From Dromaius novaehollandiae (taxonomy: Eukaryota; Chordata; Aves; Casuariiformes; Dromaiidae), in the NCBI RefSeq assembly GCF_036370855.1, contig NC_088102.1, positions 67,093,601 to 67,157,600 on the forward strand: a stretch of DNA of 64,000 bases. Direction: 5' to 3'. The translations under genes and the position numbers were made by a program. The notes under the pieces were generated by a model. It was not told where the DNA came from. It saw only the letters and a list, made by a program, of their open reading frames with translations, and made no database searches. Of the stretch, positions 39,835 through 52,302 are shown piece by piece (the first letter of the stretch is position 1; every line of letters begins with the position of its first letter).

Positions 39835-42800
39835 TAACTGCCTGCCGTCCTGTTTCTCCCCTGCTTCTGAAAAATACCTGTTATTAAGCAGTGGCGGCGA
39901 GAGGGCTTGAAACAAGGTGGACCGTCGCTTTGATCCTGCATGGAAATTCCAATGACAGCATAACCCTGGCATCCTCCCCTTCACAGCACACGTCCCTGAG
40001 CCCTGCTAATGATGCCGTGTGTCTTTCCGGTTTGTCTCTGCCGAGCAGCATTACTCATCTGGCTAATAGGTGTGCGGTGTGCCCACATCCACAGCTTTGC
40101 ATCTCTCCTTTTCTTAATAAGGGATTTAGCTCTTTGAGGAGAGCTGCTGTTCAAAGCTGGCAAATGTTAATTCAGCTGATGTGGCAGAAGCTGCGGTAGA
40201 CATTTCAGTCCATTTATTAGGTGATTGCAGGTTTTTTCTCAAGGAAGTCAAACAATTAAATGCATTAAACCGGCATCTGCTTAAATTACACATCTCCCAT
40301 TGAAATCCAACCTCTCCTGAGGAACTCAGGACCATTTTTGCTCCAGACAGATAGGGTCCATCAGCATCCAGGGCGTTGTGTTGAAAAGAAGCAACCAAGA
40401 AGCATCCACAGCATCTGACTGTTTTTGCATTGCCTTTAAGGACCCCGGTTTCTAAGCTTGCGATCGCAGTCTGGTCCTCCTCGAGCTTTAGCTTGAGTGG
40501 AGTTATTCATTCCTTCTTCATCTGCCTTGGCCGGGAGCCCTGCGTGGGGAGCGGATGGGCACAGGCTGAGCCGCGCTTGGCACTTGAGGCTGTTGAGCGG
40601 AGAGCTGGTGTGGAGAGGGTGCCAGCACTGCTGACTTCTAAGCGCTCGTATGAAAAATAGATTAACCGTGTGCATGCAGGGGAGGAAATCGAAGCAGGGA
40701 ACGCTTCGCAGTTCACCCTTTCCCTGCCCACCTTGTCTAAACGGGGAGGAGCACGTTGGTGTTATAGACGGGGCTTTGTTTCTGTTAGTGGACTCAGGAA
40801 CAGGTCTTGCAAAGGTGTCCCACACGGCCTTGCTCGCTCGCCTGGGCCAAAGCGTGGGAGCCAAGCGCGTGCCCCAGGAGCCAGCCGCTGCCTGGATGCC
40901 CAGCCTTCCCCTTTACTCCTTACCTGCTGCTCACAGCATTTTCCGCTTTTCCTGGCGGAAAGCCAATAGGATGCAGCAGACCGGGAAGGTGACCAAGAGA
41001 AACAGGTCTCCAGCTTAAACCGAAATGCAGCTCCCCGAATTATTCTCTGGGGTGGCGAAGGGGCAAAATGCCTCCTGCATGCTGAGTGAAGCTGATTATT
41101 GCAGCAAAACTAACGCAAATCTCTGACTGGGCAAAATCTCCCTGGATACGTCCTTTTATACAGCACTTGCATTGTGCCATTAAAAATAGATCTGTGCATT
41201 CTCCGTTTGCTCGCTGAATGCTGATGCCTGTAATTCTGTGTCATCCTCACAATCCCGTCTGCTTTGAGCTTGGCTGCCTCTTTGTCTGCCACCTGAGCAA
41301 GGTTCACTCAGCAGTAACTGATAATAAAGATAAGTATGACTCTGGTGGGGTCTAGAAGGACTGGAAGAAAGGTGAGGAGGAATGAGCTGATCTTACTTAG
41401 CTGCAGGTCAACTCCCAGTTCTAAACAGGCAAGATTTGGTGTGTGCTTTCAGTTACATGTTGAAAATTGCCAATAACAAAGGCTGGCTGAGACGGAAACT
41501 AGCTGGAGGATGTTGAAGCTTTGGCTGTACATCATATTACATCTCTGGTTCTTTGAAACTATGGCATTGAAAAAAAAAATCGTGCTTCAGTGTCTGCCTG
41601 GAGTTGGTGAGAGGAATACCACCCCGCTAGGGAAATGGTTAATGAGTTCGTGTAGCTCGCCACCTACGGTAGCAACGACGAGAGCGGATAAAAGAGAGGG
41701 TCCATGTTACAGAAACCATGGAAAACGTAGCTGTCAGTAAGCAGGCTAGCCTGCAGGATCTATTGCATGGAGAGGAGCTCTGATTTCTGTCTAATAAGCT
41801 GTGGCTCTCTGTGGCCAGTGGACCTGTGTTTGTCCGGGGTGGTCAGGATGAAGGGAAGACCTGCGAAACACTCCGTTTGACCCCCATGTGACTTCAGATT
41901 GAGCTAACAAACCACCCAGCGATGAATCACAGCCCGTAAGGGAAAAGGAGAGAGTGGGGCAGGAATGTTAGCTTTGTCTTTTGCCGTTCTGAGAGCTGCT
42001 TCTAGATAAAGGTAATCCTGTGAAACCCAAAATTGGTGGCTGCTCTTTGTGGTTGTGATAAGAGGTGGAACCTGAACTGACAAGTGCTAATTCATCCCAA
42101 ACATGTGAGCGATTTATCTACTGTGTGTATATAGGAAATTTAGCAGGCCTTGGACCGAGTCAGAAGAGTCTTGCAAGGCATGTTCCTGCCCTGGGGCATG
42201 CATCGTCCTGTGGAAAAGCAGTGTAGGCCCTTGGATGTGAACCGAATTCTGGGTCTTCTAGTTTCAGCTGGCGTAGAGTGACGTAGCATTGGCTTTTACT
42301 GGCTGCAGACCGGTGCTAGAATCTGCACCCGTACCTCAGTTTGCGTCAGCTGTTATCAGAACCAGCATAAAACCAGCCAGAAGAGTCCATGGGTGCTGTT
42401 TGCCATTTAAATATGGGGGACGGATGACACTGCAGGTGGGCAGGTGCCAGTGGAGCTCCTCTGTCTTTGCTAGGTCCTAACTTACCTCCCTCTGTGTGCG
42501 CTTACAGCCTTGGGCCTCGCCAGCCTCGAGACAGTCCTGGGGACTCTGCTGAGGTGGACAAATTCGTTTCACTTTTGCTTGTTCTTGAGAAGTGAAATGC
42601 GGATGTATGTATCTCCTATCATGGAGAACCGTAGTTTAATCCTGCGCTTTCTTTCCTTTAGCATGTAGGTATGGTGGGAAAATAGTACTCAGGTCCTGGC
42701 AGACCTTTCTCCAAGAGACTGAAAATGCACCCAGCAGGCATCTATGGTGCCTGGTGTCCTAGAACAACAGAGCTAGACCAACCCTGACGAACCACCCACC

Positions 42801-43469
42801 TGCCTACCTACCTTTCTGGGCTGCCTCTGGCCATTCTTACTGCAGAAAGGCCAAGGAGCCGCTGGAGATCCCCAAGACAAGCCGGTGGCAGCCCCTCCGC
42901 CCATCCGTGGGCTCGTGTGGTTATCCGGCTGGGATGCAGCAAACGTGCCTGGGGCCTCAGGCAGTGGGGAGCAAGGGCCCCCAAAGCACCAGCAGTGCTG
43001 GATGTCCTGTGTCCTACGCAACATGTCCCCTTCCTTCCACCTGGCTGTGACGTGCGCCAAGCCGGTCAAAGGAGCGGTGCCGTCAGCTCCTGGCCAGCTC
43101 TCGGCTTGGCAGGATGAGGAGGGAAATGGGATAGCTTTGTGTTAAAAAGCAGCGTGCTTGATAGCTTCACCCTTAGTGTGGGTAACGGCAGTGATTAAAC
43201 ATCTGGCTGGTCTTGGGTAACCTTTGGTTTTGGCTTTTGTAGGCTTTAAAATGAAAGCATTTGTTCACACTAAGGGGGAAAACCATATAAATCATGTTTG
43301 AAGTATGAGTCTTAGTGAGGGGAAAACTGACCTTGTCATCTAGGCTCTGGATGCTTCCCTTCTCTGCTGTTGCTGTTGGCTATTCCTGACCCAGTAGCAG
43401 TCTGAGCTCCAGACTGACCACCTGGGCTGCAGTCAAATTTTTCTGGCTGCAGCTGGTCTGAAAATGCTT

Positions 43470-44060
43470 TAACGCGCACGGAGCCCTTCAACGGAGGCGA
43501 GCTAAGAAGCGATTGCATTTGCAGTCGCAGCCCTCCCGAAGCCGCTGGCGTAACATCAGGCGGTGGGAGGGGACGAGGGGCCCCTCGCCTCGGTCCGGCT
43601 GCGACCAGAGGAGCTGGTGTGCCTTGCGGGGTGAAGGTGCACGTGAAGGACGCGCTCGTGGCTCGGCAGGACGCGTCACCTTCCCTTTCCCCTCGCCTCA
43701 CCGCCTTCCCTGCCGCTCCGCTGGCAGCTGGGGCTCGGCCGAAGCGCCTGCAGCGTCCGAGGAGAGCGGGAGCAGCCCCGGGCCGCGCGACGGAGGTCAG
43801 CCAGCCGCGGCCAGAGGCTGCCGCGGGCCTCCGCGCCGTTCCCCTCGCCTGGTGTGAACGCACCGTCTGTCACCTTGAACGGGCTCCTGTTTTTCCAGCA
43901 GTGTCCTCTGACGGAGCACACCTCTGTGCGTCCGGACTTCGGGCTTTGGCTGCTGAGGGGAAGTTCGGACTCCGGGAGACTAGCGGGTGCTGCTCCGTCA
44001 CGTGCAGCTCACCCAGACAGCCGGCGTACAGGGCCCGCTTGGAGCTCCCCGCCACACGCG
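43470..44060. promoter_or_regulatory. CpG-rich patch
   Basis: CpGs are frequent (GGACGCGCTCGTGG, CCGCGCGACGG, CGCGCCGTTCCCCTCG). Island-like but with no adjacent exon. It may be a regulatory element or an orphan island. Confidence 0.3.
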
Positions 44061-44116
44061 CCGTGTGGTTTAGGGGCAGCTTCCAGCCCGTGTGAATTAA
44101 AAGGAGAAAGCAGTAT

Positions 44117-44132
44117 GGGGGGGGGGGGGGGG
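44117..44132. repeat. Poly(G) homopolymer, 16 bases
   Basis: An uninterrupted run of G. Exact length may be affected by sequencing. Confidence 0.9.
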
Positions 44133-47100
44133 AAATAAGAATGAGCTCAGCAAGCAGCTGGGCCTGAAATCCTGGCAAAGGTGCAGTTGCTGCCTTGGAG
44201 GGATGTGCTGTGGGAAAAAGTGGGAGCTTCCCCTTCCCGATGCCTGGAGGCTTCCAGTGCATGGCTTGCATGAGGGGGTGCCCAGGGGCTTTCGTCCGGA
44301 GAGCAGTGTGTAGGAAGCGGAGAATGAGGATATGAGATCAGCATCGCACGCGTCTTGCTCTGTCTGTCCTGGGAAAATTCTTGTGGGTCCCCAAGGGTGC
44401 ATGTGGGGCAGCAGTGTGTGAGAAGGGGCCTGGGGCTGCCTTTGCAGCGTTGCCCTTGTGCCCCTGGGACTCTGGAGATGTCCCGTTTCTCCCACCCTTT
44501 GCCTGGCCCCGTCTGCTTAGGTAAGGGCATGGTTCTGGGTGCGCACTGCTTGGCACGGTGAAGTCTTGCGCCTGGCTCCCCTCTGCATCCCACTGGCGTG
44601 CAAAAGCCAGCGTCTGTCTCCGTTTCTGCATCTCATGGTGCTCTAGGTGCTGGCAGAGATGAGGCAGCGTCTGCCCCGCAGCTGGGACCTCCCCTCGCAG
44701 CCTCTTGCCTCCTTCCCCTTGAAGCAGCCCAGCTTTACAGGTCCACGTGAAGGTACCTGCTGGTGGGTTCTGGAGTGGCTCTGTGTCCTCCAGCTCCACT
44801 GGGGCAGGGCTGAACGTGCAGGCTTTGCATCTGGGTTGGTCAATGTGGTCAGCAGTGCTTCCAGCCTTCTCAGATGAACTCATTTTAAGGAAGAAACAAA
44901 AGAAAAGACTCACTTTTCAAGCAGGGAAATCTTTTGTGATGCCCGTTAAAGGGGTCTTGAGTAGCTGCTAAAAAATCCTCAGAGGTTGCATGGCTTCCAA
45001 AGTGGCTGCTACAGGTTGCACACAGCTTTCTCCCGCTGGATCACTCGTGCTCCAAACTTCCCATCCTTGGAGAACATCTGCCCCTTGCTAGGAAGGGAAA
45101 GCTGCTAGTTCGTGGTGCTGTGAGCAGCAGAAGGGGAGCAGCGGAGGGGCTAAGGTCGAGAGTAGCTGGCACAGAGCAGGGGGGACATCCTGGAGCTGCC
45201 TTTGCATCCTGGCCGTGCATCTCACCATGGTTTGAATGCCATCCTGGGTGTCTCCAGCCCCCGAGGCCGAAGCAGCCTCGCGCTTCCCGGAGGCGCTTGG
45301 CCTGCGGAGGCTGTCAGCGGCGCCTGGGCCCGCTGAGCGCCTGTTGCCTGGCAGCTCCGCAGTTTCCAGGGAAACCAGAGGTGCTAACTTGTTAATGAGC
45401 CCCGTGGCCCTGATTGCTGCTGCAAAATAATAATAATAATTAGCAATAGTCCCTTGATTTAGGAACCCCTCAAACAGCAGGAGCCTGCTGAGGGGAGTTT
45501 GTGAAGTGCCCCAGTACTTGAAAGAAATAAGGGGATGGAGAGGAAAAAGGGTGGAGATCTTGGTGAAAGTGCCAGATTTTACATCTTAATAAACGTCTGG
45601 AGAGCTGGGGGCCAGCATGACGCTGCCAGCGTCACAGGCCGTAAGCTAGCAGTTACTTTCCCGGCAATCCTTCCAGGGGCTAATCGGCTGCCGGTCCTGA
45701 TCCGACGCCAGATGGATGGAAAAGCCCCGTCGCCTCCTGCCCTGCATTGCCCGTGAGCTACCTCTCTGCTCGAGGGCTCTGCGGCTGCCTGGGCATTTGT
45801 GGGTCCCTCTTGGGGAAGAGGCAAATCGCTTGCGCTCAGTGCTGTTGGGTCCCCAAGTGGAGGTGGCAGTTTTGGGGGGACGGCTGCTTTCATGGGTTAC
45901 CCAGGGACAAACTAGCAGAAGTTCCTCTGTGGTTACAGCCCTGTGTGCATACTCTTCTCCCTCAGCAAATGGAGGGTGGGCAATGCCACTGAAAGAGCGT
46001 GCTCATGGGATGATGATTGCAGATCTATTGAGCATGCTGTAGGTCCAGTCTCACTTCTGTCGTGGCAACTTGTTTGTGCAGTTAGAGCTGCCGGTCCCCA
46101 GGGCATCGCTGTCCCCTGAGCTGTGTGCTCAGTCACGTGCAGGCACCTCGTCCTGCATCGCCTGGCTCCAGGTTTGGCCCTTCCACATCTTCATCTTCGC
46201 GCAGTCCAGCTCGTGGCGGGATGGTTCCCACAACGTCTCCTCCGTGTTGTGCACCGTGTCTCAGTTCTGCTTCTAGTCTTAAGGAGTTCTGCTTTTCGCA
46301 AACCTCCTTCCTTTGTTAGAAGCAGATTTTGGCATTTCAGCACAGATCCCCAAAAGACCGTGGGAGAAGATGAAGAGCAGGGCTGCTAAGGTCCTTCACG
46401 CTGTTGCGCCTCTGGCTGGGACTGGAGCAGGAAAGCAGAACTGGAAACACTTTTGAATTGCTGTCTCTGTGGTAGGGCTATTCTACATAGCAGAAAGTGT
46501 CTTTCTTTTTTCTCTGGGTCTCGGTTGCTTCTGTCTGCACTTATGTTGAACATAAATCTCAAACAACAGTGGGAAGAGCTGGGAAAGGACTGGGAGCAGA
46601 GGAAAACCCAGGAGTAAGAAGCTAGGGCACTCCTGATGTGAACGAATAGCTTCTTACAGTGAAGCTGGCCTGCTGGAGGCAGCAAGGGGAACAGCTCTTG
46701 AATGAGACCCTGTGGGAAGGGTCCCTGCTAGACACAACTGCTCGCTTGCTTAGTGAGGTTTAGGGTTGCTGCACAGATGTACTGGCCTTCCTGTTAACGT
46801 CTCCAGTACAGGAGAAACCAGCTCTGCGCCCTTCCCCTGAGCACATGCTTCTCCTGGAAGCCTTGTGCAAGATGCCGAATCGAAGGCAGGACGGGAGCAG
46901 CCTCCGCCGGCCCAGGGGTGAGTTCCTGCTGGTCTGTCCTGGCACACAGATAAACTCAGGCCGGGGCCTGTTTCGGATATCCTTGCTCTCTTGCCTGGCC
47001 TGACCAGAGGAGGGTCAGAACCGGGACCCCCAGAGCCCTGCTGAGCTGCGGTGGGGGTACGGTCTCAGCCCGGCTTGCACCGTGCATGTGTCAAACCCGT

Positions 47101-48624
47101 GGTGCACACTGTTCACCTGCGATGTGTGTCCATGGAGGTACCTGCCAGGGACAGGCTTGCTCCTGTCTCCTGAAGAGTGTGGGTAGCCCAGCTCGTGCGT
47201 TAAGCTCTCTGCCCGTCTTTCTGTCCCTCAGCTGTGGCATGGCCCCTCCTGCTTTGCTGTCCCCATTCAGCTAAGCCATGTGCCCATCTCCTCATTACAG
47301 GCACTCCAGGGAGAGGTGGGATTAAAGGATTATGGTAATGTTCTTCAGGAACACTCAAGAAGATTAAGATGGCTTTAATAAACTGATAAGTGAGGGACAC
47401 AGCTATGTTTCTGAAACCCTAATTTAGGCTCCAGGTTAACCTTTCTCCCTCTGCTCTGGAGACTGCTCCCCTGTCACCATGGTGAGGTAACAGGAAATTT
47501 CTTACTTCAGCAGTGCTCGACGGCCATGCCTGTGCCTTCCTCTTCGCCTTTCCTTATGACCCAGCAGAGCAGAAGCAGGAGGACAGCTTCCTTCCTTCCC
47601 TTCCCCTTGCCTCCTGCCCAGGTGAGGAGGTGTTAAAGCTTCTTCTTTTCAGAGACCACCTCGCACGTGGCCTGCGAGGCGCTGTGGAGGTACCATAGTC
47701 TCTGCTGGTACTTGGGGTCGTTCCCCCCTTCTACCTGCCTGCCCTGGTAGCTGGTGCTCTTCTGGTTTTCTCTGTGTGAGCCCCTGCCGCTTAGTCTGGC
47801 TTCAAAATTTCGTGTGGTTGCTGGCAGTGAGGTAGCTCGTCTGTTCGACCTGGCTGGATGCGTGAATGGAGGTGGGAGCAGCAGCAAGGGCCTCTACAGC
47901 AGCTGGTGGCAGTGGTCCTGCCACCCACTCGTGCTGCGTCCCGCCCGGCGCTTGCTCCAAAGCGCTCTGGAGCGGCAGAGCCTGTGTTAGTGCCCGCCCA
48001 GCGCGTGGCCAGAGGGACGCTAGGTGTTTCCAGAAGATCCATAAGTACCTGCAGTGGTGCTACTGCTCCAGTAGCACTGGCCCGGGGAACCTGGGAGACA
48101 AGTACTCAACGCTGCTCTGTTGCTTATCGTCTACAAGTGTTTGACACCGCGTTTTGGTTGGCCAAGAAGAACTGTGCTGTACAAGACCGTACCAGTTTGG
48201 AAGGACCCTACTGTTCCTGTGCCTTGGTCTGGCACCAAGGTCGCAGCTCCCTGTGACCGTCCTTGGTTATCTCCGTCCTGCGGAAACGCTTTCAGTCGAA
48301 CAAAAAAGGCTGCGGAGGGGAGCAGAGCGGAGGAGCCGTGTCTGGCCTCCCTCACGTCTCTAGGGTGGAGCCCGGAGCGGGTCAAGCTCGCTGTCCTGCG
48401 TGTTTCTGCCACCAGGTCTAGCTGGACGTGCTGGGACGGACGTTTATCTGGTGGTTTTGCAGGAGGTCAGCTCGTAGCTGAGGCAGGAAACCTCCAGCTG
48501 TGTTGTCTCCCCTTCTGCCTCTGGTTTCTCCCATGTAACCTCTTAGTCATCTGCCACAACTTCATGCTCGGAAAGGCTCCTCCAAACAGGTTTCTCACAG
48601 GGCAATTAGGAGATCAAGGATGCG

Positions 48625-48718
48625 TTATCTCTCCTGGACCCCTTTAATTGTGCCTGATAACCCCGAAGCTTACCCCTTGCTCGTTATCCGGAGAGCAGGG
48701 CAACGGACCCTGTTATCT
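48625..48718. promoter_or_regulatory. Cluster of four evenly spaced GATA motifs
   Basis: TTATCT at 48625, TGATAA at 48655, TTATCC at 48684 and TTATCT at 48713 start 30, 29 and 29 bases apart. Three are on the - strand and the second is on the +. This resembles an enhancer core. There is no transcript evidence. Confidence 0.35.
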
Positions 48719-51044
48719 CCAGAGATGCTGTGCCGCACGTGTGTCCCCGATGCATCAGATCACTCTTTCATCCCCCTTCAGTGTTTCATTGGTATCCCTC
48801 CATCTCAGTATTATCCACATCTTTTTGTCTGCCGCCTCTCTCCATTCCCTTTTATTTCTTGGCTATAATTGGAAGAATCAAGACGTATTCACAGCCCGGT
48901 GGCCTGATGGGGAAGAGAAGAGCGGGTGATTTGGGGAGCGGGGTGTGAAAGAAAGATGAAGGGGAAAAGCTGGCTAATTTGCATCCTTTCTGGCTGCCCC
49001 GGCTCTAAAGCCAAGCTGCGGCAGGGGGTCTTCTGGCAAGGCGGCAGCGACGTAATGAGGTGTGTCACATCCCGGCAGGAGCCGGCCTCGCTCCCCCTCA
49101 CACCCCCTAATTAGAACTGTTTCAGTTTTTAAGCCCCCCTGGAGGAGTGCAGCGGGGGGGCGGAGGGAGGGGGCAGCGTGCGGGGAGCGGGGGGTCCGCC
49201 AAGGGCAGGGACCGCCAGCCCGCTGCTGAGGGGCAGCTCTAATTGGGGGCCGCGCGAGGAGGTACAAAGCGCTACAAGCTCGCTGTGGGGCCGGAGAGAG
49301 CCGGGGACAGCCGTGCCGTCGTGCCACGGGGCTGCAAAATGCTTCGTGCCAGGAGGAGCCGTCACCGTTGCAGTCTTTAAGGGATTTTTTTTTTCCTTTT
49401 TTCCCCTAAGTTGAATTGGTATGTTAGCAGAGGCAGCGTGCGTGTGTTACAGGGACAGGGGAAGGTTATGCGTCCTATCGTGGCCTGATGTTGGGAACCT
49501 GGATCCTGAAGCTCAGGACGTCTCTCCTCCTGCTGTGCAAAGCAGGTCCGGTAGCCCAGGGCAATGGGGGGCTGCTAATTCTGGGGTCCCGAGCCAGAAA
49601 CCTGCAAATGCCGACTCCCCCCTCCTTGTATTCGGTGCCTTGACATCCTTTTTCTGGAAGCTGGCTGTGTCCTCCAGCATTGGTGACTGGTAACAGAGGT
49701 CGCTGGCATTTCATGCACGCACACACCTCCTTGCCAAGCAGGATTTTTTGCAATACAAATGGGTGTCAGGCTCAGTGTAAGGACCTTTTATTTTCTTAGT
49801 GTAAAAGGTGATTATCCAGTTCAAGCAAGAAGTGTCTTTCCCTCTACATGTAGCACAGCACCAGGTGCAGCAAGGTCTCTGCTCGTTACCACAGTGGCAT
49901 GTCCTACCCATGCATCTTCTTTGTGCCCAGCGCTACCATAGCGGTGAGATCCCTGCCATGTTGTGCCCATGCTGCAGGGACTTAGAGTACAGGAGCTTCC
50001 AAGAGCTGGCTTACTCAGGTCAGGGTGACTCATAAGCCTGCCCTAGTCCATGGACCAAACCCTGGCCCTGCAGAAGTCAATGAAAGTCTTTACTGTGGCC
50101 TTTTCAGGCACAGCATTCATAGTCTTCCTAATTCGGATGCATTAAAGCTTCCATGCAACAGCTTGTGGCTTCTCTCTAAAACACCGTCTGGCAGGAGCAA
50201 AAGGAGCCTGGTAATAACCCTACTTATTTTCTGAATGACTACAGTGGCGTTAAAACCTAATGCCATTAAAACATGCCTGCAATGACGTGGGCCATTAAAA
50301 CTTAAGACGACACCCTAAGCTAAATGCCCCCAGGTTGCCTCTTGCTCTTGCTAGCCCCATAAGCTGGACTTGGAGGGAGCTCATTCTTCTGAAGCACTTC
50401 ACAGACCACCTGACTTGACCATCCTCTGCTCCTAAGGTGGAGCCAGACACCTCCCGCTCTGTGAATCCCCTTGCAAAGCCTATGCGAGTGAGGAGGCTCC
50501 AGGGGGGATGAAGCAGGCCTGGTTCCTCCTGCCCTAGGCACTGCAAGCGCTGCTGAACATCACTGCCTCAGACCTGGGAGGGAGGAGGGACTGTCCTGCA
50601 GCCAGGAGAGACCGTCCTGAGGTGGGGGTGATTAAAAAGGCAGGTGAAATCCACTGTGAAGTGATGGATGTGGGTGGGCAAACCTGGTTTGGTGGGGTGT
50701 CTGATGGGTCTTGGACTAGCTGTTACTGTGCAGGAGTGAAGCCTTAAAGCCGAACATATGTGGTTCTGTGAAAGCATTAGCTGCATCTTCAACAGAGGTC
50801 AGAAAAAGCAAATCGTTTGGAGCCGTTAGGCTGGGAACAGGGAAAGGAGGAGACACTTTGGCCCATATGGATCTCTGGTGTGCCTGCACATGCAGCATGC
50901 AGGTCTGCAGTGATAGCAAGGCTCAAGGACCAGCTCTGTAGATGTTACGGGCTTAGAGACTCCTAAATAAGCTCTAAAAATGGTGCGAATCCTGGGGAAG
51001 ACGAATAGGCAATGTGCGTTCATGGCCTCTTCCGATATAGGAAC

Positions 51045-51262
51045 CAAGGGTCATCCAGAGGAGCCATCAGCAGATTCAGAGCAAACCAGAGGAAGGACTT
51101 CTTCATAATAGTTGGCAAATAGTGCAACTCCCTGCCACAGGACAGCATGCATATCAAAAGCTAACATGGCTTCAAAAAGCAATTAGGCAAATTCATGGAA
51201 GAAAGCTCTACTGAGGGCTGTTATATTTGGAGATAAAACCTCTGGCCCAGGAGATTCTTAAA
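51045..51262 (+). mobile_element. Older CR1-family LINE, 3' fragment
   Basis: AAGGGTCATCCAGAGGAGCC, GAGGAAGGACTTCTTCATAA, AACTCCCTGCCACAGGACAG, GGCTTCAAAAAGCAATTAGG and CAAATTCATGGAAGAAAGC follow the order and wording of the 3' region of older sauropsid CR1 subfamilies. Diverged and truncated. Confidence 0.7.
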
Positions 51263-51896
51263 CTAGAGATGACTGCAAGCTGTGCAAATATACCTAGAAA
51301 GCGCGCCTGTATTCTTGTCTCATTGTTTCTCCCTTTTGAAGGCATCTGCCACCAACCACCGCTGAAGACTGGGCTACAGAGACTTCTGGTCTCTGTGTAG
51401 TTTTTAAGGTCTGATGTGCTTTTAAGTTCTCTGCTAGCCTTGCGGTGGCTGCCTGTTCTTACCCAGCCCTGTCTGCGTTACCGCAAGCTGGTGACGGGAC
51501 AAAGGAGCGATGGAGCGTGGCTTGGGCTACAGGGCTTAACAGAATTACCATCTGATTCGTTTCTGTAGATCTGCCTCCTTCTGCACCTCCAGTGGATAGT
51601 GGATGGGGATAGAGGCTCTTAATATAAATTGCTAGTCTTCGTACAGCCAGCCGTTCCTTCTTGGCTTCCCCCACTCTTGCTTGAGGGATCTGGGCTGAGA
51701 GGTGGAGGAAGTCAAGGTGCCGTGAAATACAAGCAGAGAAGCTCATAGTCAAGGGGAATGAGTTTTAAGGGGTAGAGTGGGCTTGGGATGGAAGAGGCAG
51801 GGGGTCGCTAAGGAGGAAGAAGGCTCGAAGGGGAAAGCAGTGGACTCTGATCGGCATTATGCCTTACAGTCTTTTTCTCCTTCCCTTCCTCTCCAG

Positions 51897-52302
51897 GTTC
51901 AGCACAATGAGTTGGCATCCCAGGCTTTAGCCGCGTGAAGAGACCAGGACGGGTGCTGCTCTGCTCACACCTTACCCCCTCGCTCTTTCCCCGTGGGGGG
52001 ACCGGTGCTGGCTTGCCTGCCCTGGCTGTCCGCCCCTTCCCCCCGTTCGCTGCAGAGGGGACGGGCCCGTTATGGCAGGGGACAGACTCCCACGCAAGGT
52101 GATGGATCCTAAGAAGCTGGCCAGCCTGCTGAGGAACGGGGCAGAGGGCACCCTGGTCATCGACAGCCGCTCCTTCGTGGAGTACAACTCCTGGCACGTC
52201 CTCAGCTCCGTCAACATCTGCTGCTCCAAGCTTGTCAAGAGGCGACTCCAGCAAGACAAGGTCTCCATTACAGAGCTCATCCAGCCAGCCTCCAAGATGA
52301 AG
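51897..52302 (+). CDS. DUSP8: DUSP8 ATG exon (175-nt 5' UTR plus 77 codons)
   Basis: The acceptor CCTTCCCTTCCTCTCCAG ends at 51896, so the exon is internal and a non-coding exon must lie upstream. The start is ATG at 52072, chosen because it opens the conserved MAGDRLPRKVMD. Its context, CCGTTATGG, has T at -3 and G at +4, which is only moderate. The donor after SKMK is GTACGG at 52303, phase 0. Confidence 0.95.

Larger units (their letters stand above)
39835..51044. other. Intron/intergenic stretch, no gene recognised
   Basis: No family-like open frame was found. Items seen: a CpG-rich patch at 43.47-44.06 kb, a G homopolymer at 44117-44132, an (AAT)n run at 45427-45441, a GATA-motif cluster at 48.62-48.72 kb, and a second GC-rich patch at 49.1-49.35 kb. 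Confidence 0.5.
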
